NCBI GenBank assembly: GCA_017551845.1
Contig: JAFZKR010000096.1
Location: forward strand, 1-8,086
Direction: 5' to 3'
DNA: 8,086 nt
Source: Bacteroidaceae bacterium
Lineage (GTDB): Bacteria > Bacteroidota > Bacteroidia > Bacteroidales > Bacteroidaceae
The translations under genes and the position numbers were made by a program. The notes below the pieces were generated by a model. It searched no databases, was not told the origin of the DNA, and saw only the letters and a list, made by a program, of their open reading frames with translations. Of this stretch, positions 6,829 through 8,086 are shown piece after piece. Each line of letters begins with the position of its first letter. Within the stretch, counting starts at the first letter, position 1.

Positions 6829-6846
6829 CCCGAATGCTCCTTTTTT
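6810..6846 (-). terminator. Second terminator hairpin downstream of nifJ
   Basis: Left arm 6810-6825 pairs with 6830-6846 around the loop CAAC, with one C/A mismatch (6822/6833) and one bulged C (6840). Read on the minus strand it ends in six U and would stop transcripts leaving nifJ. The hairpin shape is the same as at 4889-4924 but the right arm has diverged. Confidence 0.85.
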
Positions 6847-6850
6847 AACC

Positions 6851-6891
6851 AAAAATGTGCAATTGGGGACAGTCCCCAATTGCACGTTTTT
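6851..6891. repeat. Perfect 29-bp palindrome (GGGGACAGTCCCC copy 2) at the nifJ 3' end
   Basis: Positions 6857-6885 are a perfect inverted repeat: 14-bp arms GTGCAATTGGGGAC and GTCCCCAATTGCAC around one central A. One T/G pair plus AAAAA (6851-6855) and TTTTT (6887-6891) extend the stem to 20 pairs. It overlaps the nifJ stop codon by two bases. Read on the minus strand it ends in AUUUUU, so it may be the first of two tandem nifJ terminators. It shares 20 identical bases with the copy behind uvrA, with the same central A on the plus strand. Confidence 0.9.
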
Positions 6892-8086
6892 AATTTTCCC
6901 AATTCTCTTGGGTCTTGCGGACGTAGCTCTTGTAGCGGAGCTGGGCCATCTTCTGGGCCTCGGCGAAGAGTTCCTCGGCCTCGTTGGGATATGCCTTCTT
7001 GACTGACAGGTAACGGACCTCACCCATGAGGAAGTCGTGGAAGTTCTCCCAGTTAGGCTCCTTAGAGTCAAGTGAGAACGGATTCTTGCCTTCCTCAATG
7101 AGGGCGGGGTTGTAACGCCACAAGTGCCAGTAACCGCACTCGACAGCCTTCTTCTCCTCGGCCTGGCTCTTACCCATGCCGCCCTTGGCCTTAAGACCGT
7201 GGTTGATACAGGGAGCGTAAGCGATTACGATTGAAGGACCGTGCCAAGCCTCAGCCTCACGGATAGCCTTGAGGCACTGTGCATGATCAGCACCCATTGC
7301 AATCTGAGCTACATATACATAACCGTAAGTGGTAGCAATCATACCCAGATCCTTCTTGCGGATACGCTTACCCTGAGCGGCGAACTGAGCGATAGCGCCC
7401 AGAGGAGTAGCTTTAGAGGCCTGACCGCCGGTATTTGAGTAAACCTCAGTATCCAGAACCAGGATGTTAACGTCCTCACCGCTGGCAATTACGTGGTCAA
7501 GACCGCCGTAACCTATATCGTATGAAGCACCGTCACCACCGATGATCCACTGTGAACGCTTAACCAGGTAGTGGTCAAGAGTCTGGAGTTCCTTGCAAAC
7601 GGGGCAGCCCTTGGCAGCGCTCTCCGCAATGCAGGCGCGCAGCTTTGGAGCAATCTCCTTGGTCTTATCGGCATCCTCACGGTTGGCAATCCACTCCTGA
7701 GCAAGTTCCTTGTACTCGGCACTGGTCTTATCGGACTCAATCATCTCAGTGAGCAGCTTGGCAACGCGCTCTTTCATCTTCTTGTTACCCAGAGCCATAC
7801 CTAAGCCGAACTCGCAGAAGTCCTCAAACAGTGAGTTGTTGAATACAGGACCCTGACCCTTCTCATTCTTGGTGTAAGGAGTTGAAGGAATAGAAGCTGA
7901 ATAGATTGATGAGCAACCGGTAGCGTTGGCAATCAGCTGACGGTCACCAAACAACTGTGAGAGCAGCTTGACATACGGAGTCTCACCGCAACCTGAGCAG
8001 GCGCCAGAGAACTCGAACAGAGGCTGTGCGAACTGTGAGTTCTTAACATTGCTCTTGATGTCAACCAGATCCTGCTTGGAAGGAAC
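6890..8086 (-). CDS. nifJ: Pyruvate:ferredoxin (flavodoxin) oxidoreductase, C-terminal third, 5' end beyond window
   Basis: The enzyme oxidises pyruvate and CoA to acetyl-CoA and CO2, reducing ferredoxin, a central step in anaerobic metabolism. The reading frame is open to the right edge, giving 398 residues of a protein usually near 1,180; the true start lies outside. The fragment starts VPSKQDLVDI and holds the TPP-binding domain: GGDGASYDIG (183-192) with VYSNTGGQ (215-222) for TPP-magnesium, and four cysteines placed as ligands of the proximal 4Fe-4S cluster (C30 and C33 in CSGCGE, C58 in ATGCSS, C293 in APCINHG, fragment numbering). The C-terminus after about 320 is the usual helical tail. 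The FGDRQLIA stretch could be misread as a start through a TTG codon, but homology clearly continues upstream. Two hairpins follow the stop codon, so nifJ appears to end its transcription unit here. Confidence 0.96.
   Translation of the reverse strand, partial: VPSKQDLVDIKSNVKNSQFAQPLFEFSGACSGCGETPYVKLLSQLFGDRQLIANATGCSSIYSASIPSTPYTKNEKGQGPVFNNSLFEDFCEFGLGMALGNKKMKERVAKLLTEMIESDKTSAEYKELAQEWIANREDADKTKEIAPKLRACIAESAAKGCPVCKELQTLDHYLVKRSQWIIGGDGASYDIGYGGLDHVIASGEDVNILVLDTEVYSNTGGQASKATPLGAIAQFAAQGKRIRKKDLGMIATTYGYVYVAQIAMGADHAQCLKAIREAEAWHGPSIVIAYAPCINHGLKAKGGMGKSQAEEKKAVECGYWHLWRYNPALIEEGKNPFSLDSKEPNWENFHDFLMGEVRYLSVKKAYPNEAEELFAEAQKMAQLRYKSYVRKTQENWEN

Noticed and set aside
6697..7098. Minus-strand open frame of 133 codons spanning nifJ, the intergenic gap and the xylanase start
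   Set aside because: It overlaps two well-supported genes in another frame, runs through two hairpins and has a low-complexity Arg/Ser product.
7952..7954. TTG at 7954 as the nifJ start codon
   Set aside because: Conserved PFOR sequence, including the CSGCGE cluster ligands, continues in frame upstream to the window edge.

Overview
The window reads as ordinary chromosome of a Bacteroidales bacterium, most likely Prevotella-like (gut or rumen). Four points support this. Upstream regions carry Bacteroidetes-type promoters (TAnnTTTG with an upstream TTG) and mostly lack Shine-Dalgarno sites. UvrA has the half-lost first zinc module I associate with this phylum. A secreted GH10 xylanase carries an inserted carbohydrate-binding module, an arrangement known from Bacteroides and Prevotella. 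That xylanase ends in a C-terminal module resembling type IX secretion sorting tails. The genus is inference.

Layout, left to right. uvrA (excision repair ATPase, +) is complete and starts just inside the left edge. It ends in an imperfect palindrome containing GGGGACAGTCCCC. A six-helix YihY/BrkB-family membrane protein with a fused C-terminal winged-helix-like domain follows (+), then its own hairpin terminator. Next is a small heat-shock protein, hsp20 (+), with an unusually strong Shine-Dalgarno and a possible sigma-54-like promoter. A perfect 16-bp bidirectional terminator separates hsp20 from the convergent GH10 endo-xylanase (-). Upstream of the xylanase, 92 bp hold a promoter, a second terminator hairpin of the same family and a perfect 29-bp palindrome. 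The palindrome adjoins the stop codon of nifJ (pyruvate:ferredoxin oxidoreductase, -), whose last 398 codons run off the right edge.

The genes do not form one pathway: each looks like an independent transcription unit in repair, envelope, proteostasis, xylan degradation or central anaerobic metabolism. The most unusual content is in the short gaps. Two copies of a GGGGACAGTCCCC palindrome lie directly behind stop codons 4 kb apart. Two terminators sharing an 18-bp sequence bracket the xylanase. At both palindrome-bearing gaps the -33 element of the next promoter falls inside the preceding gene's hairpin. No gap exceeds 300 bases. I see no RNA gene, CRISPR array, transposase or phage gene. I did not find a clearly new multi-gene system.
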